Positions 63,490-64,000 of a stretch of DNA of 64,000 nucleotides are shown piece after piece (positions within the stretch are counted from its first letter, which is position 1; every line of letters begins with the position of its first letter). The DNA is from Nitrososphaerota archaeon (GTDB lineage: Archaea; Thermoproteota; Nitrososphaeria; Nitrososphaerales; Gagatemarchaeaceae), in contig JAFMAI010000001.1 in assembly GCA_029785085.1 (NCBI GenBank), positions 1-64,000 of the forward strand, given 5' to 3'. The notes beneath the pieces are model-generated. The model searched no databases, was not told the DNA's origin, and saw only the letters and a program-made list of their open reading frames with translations. Made by a program: the position numbers and the translations under genes.

Positions 63490-64000
63490 TCAGGGCGTCA
63501 GGAGGATCTTACCCTGCACTTCACGGGACTCGACGATCTCGTGGGCTTCCTTTGCCGCCCTGAGAGGGAGCTCCCTGTAGATGAAGGGCTTGAGCCTGCC
63601 TGCGGACGTCAGCTCCATGACGCTCCTGATATCCTCTTTGGACTGACCGTAGACGCCCATCAGCTTCAGCTCTTCCTGGTACACCTTGCGGACGTCGACC
63701 TCGGACTTCGCCCCTGAAGTGAGGCCGAGTGTCAGCATCCTCCCTCCTCTGGCAAGGCAATCGAAGCTGGTTGGCCAAGTGTCCCCCCCTACGTGGTCGA
63801 ATACGACAGAAGCCCCGAACCCGTCGGTTAGCGAGCGGACCCGCTCAACGAAGTCGTGAGACCTCGAGTCCACCACCGCATCTGCGCCCAGAGACTCCAC
63901 GAACTGCCTCTTCTTCTCATCCCCCACTGCTGCGATGACCCTGGCACCGAGGTGCTTGGCGACCTGGACCGCAGCGTGGCCGAGCCCACCTGCGGCCCCC
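63490..64000 (-). CDS. Zinc-type alcohol dehydrogenase/quinone oxidoreductase, N-terminus beyond window
   Basis: GGLGHAAVQVAKHLGARVIAAVGDEKKRQFVESLGADAVVDSRSHDFVERVRSLTDGFGASVVFDHVGG; frame open to the window end. Confidence 0.88.
   Translation of the reverse strand, partial: GAAGGLGHAAVQVAKHLGARVIAAVGDEKKRQFVESLGADAVVDSRSHDFVERVRSLTDGFGASVVFDHVGGDTWPTSFDCLARGGRMLTLGLTSGAKSEVDVRKVYQEELKLMGVYGQSKEDIRSVMELTSAGRLKPFIYRELPLRAAKEAHEIVESREVQGKILLTP

Noticed and set aside
1-64000. CRISPR arrays, transposases, rRNA operons, prophage
   Set aside because: No regularly spaced direct repeats, no transposase or integrase motifs and no rRNA-like sequence seen by eye; inteins are the only mobile elements supported.

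Overview
Archaeal chromosomal segment, high GC and gene-dense. It is most consistent with a TACK/Nitrososphaerota-type lineage, but that placement is an inference from gene content and no search was run. The backbone is housekeeping: rpb7/spt4/S24e/S27ae; L7ae-S28e...L24e-ndk-aIF5B; uS2-rpo10-uS9-uL13-L18e-rpo3; uS13-uS4-uS11; a long spc/S10-type ribosomal cluster (uL22 to secY, adk, EMC3-like, cmk, cbf5); purine genes (guaB-purA-purB); isoprenoid genes; sdhA/B; suf genes; and a thermosome. Main points of interest: (1) A eukaryote-like tubulin homologue (454 aa) sits in an apparent operon with two uncharacterised proteins and is divergent from a VWA protein. The module lies between S28e and L24e, inside an otherwise conserved archaeal translation cluster. 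(2) A tRNA-Ser(GGA) gene appears to be interrupted by three short introns (29/30, 37/38 and in the T-loop). (3) Two large inteins with LAGLIDADG motifs interrupt nadE and glmS; the glmS intein also carries an XRE-like HTH. (4) A 14-bp palindromic element is shared by the sufC and sufB promoters. (5) A long inverted repeat lies between glmS and a divergent HTH/EF-hand regulator. (6) A mevalonate-decarboxylase homologue lacks the catalytic Asp. (7) A nucleotidyltransferase-Bud32-like kinase fusion is coupled to a zincin. Two genes missing from the ORF track were recovered: an AbrB-type protein at the left edge and uS14 (54 aa).
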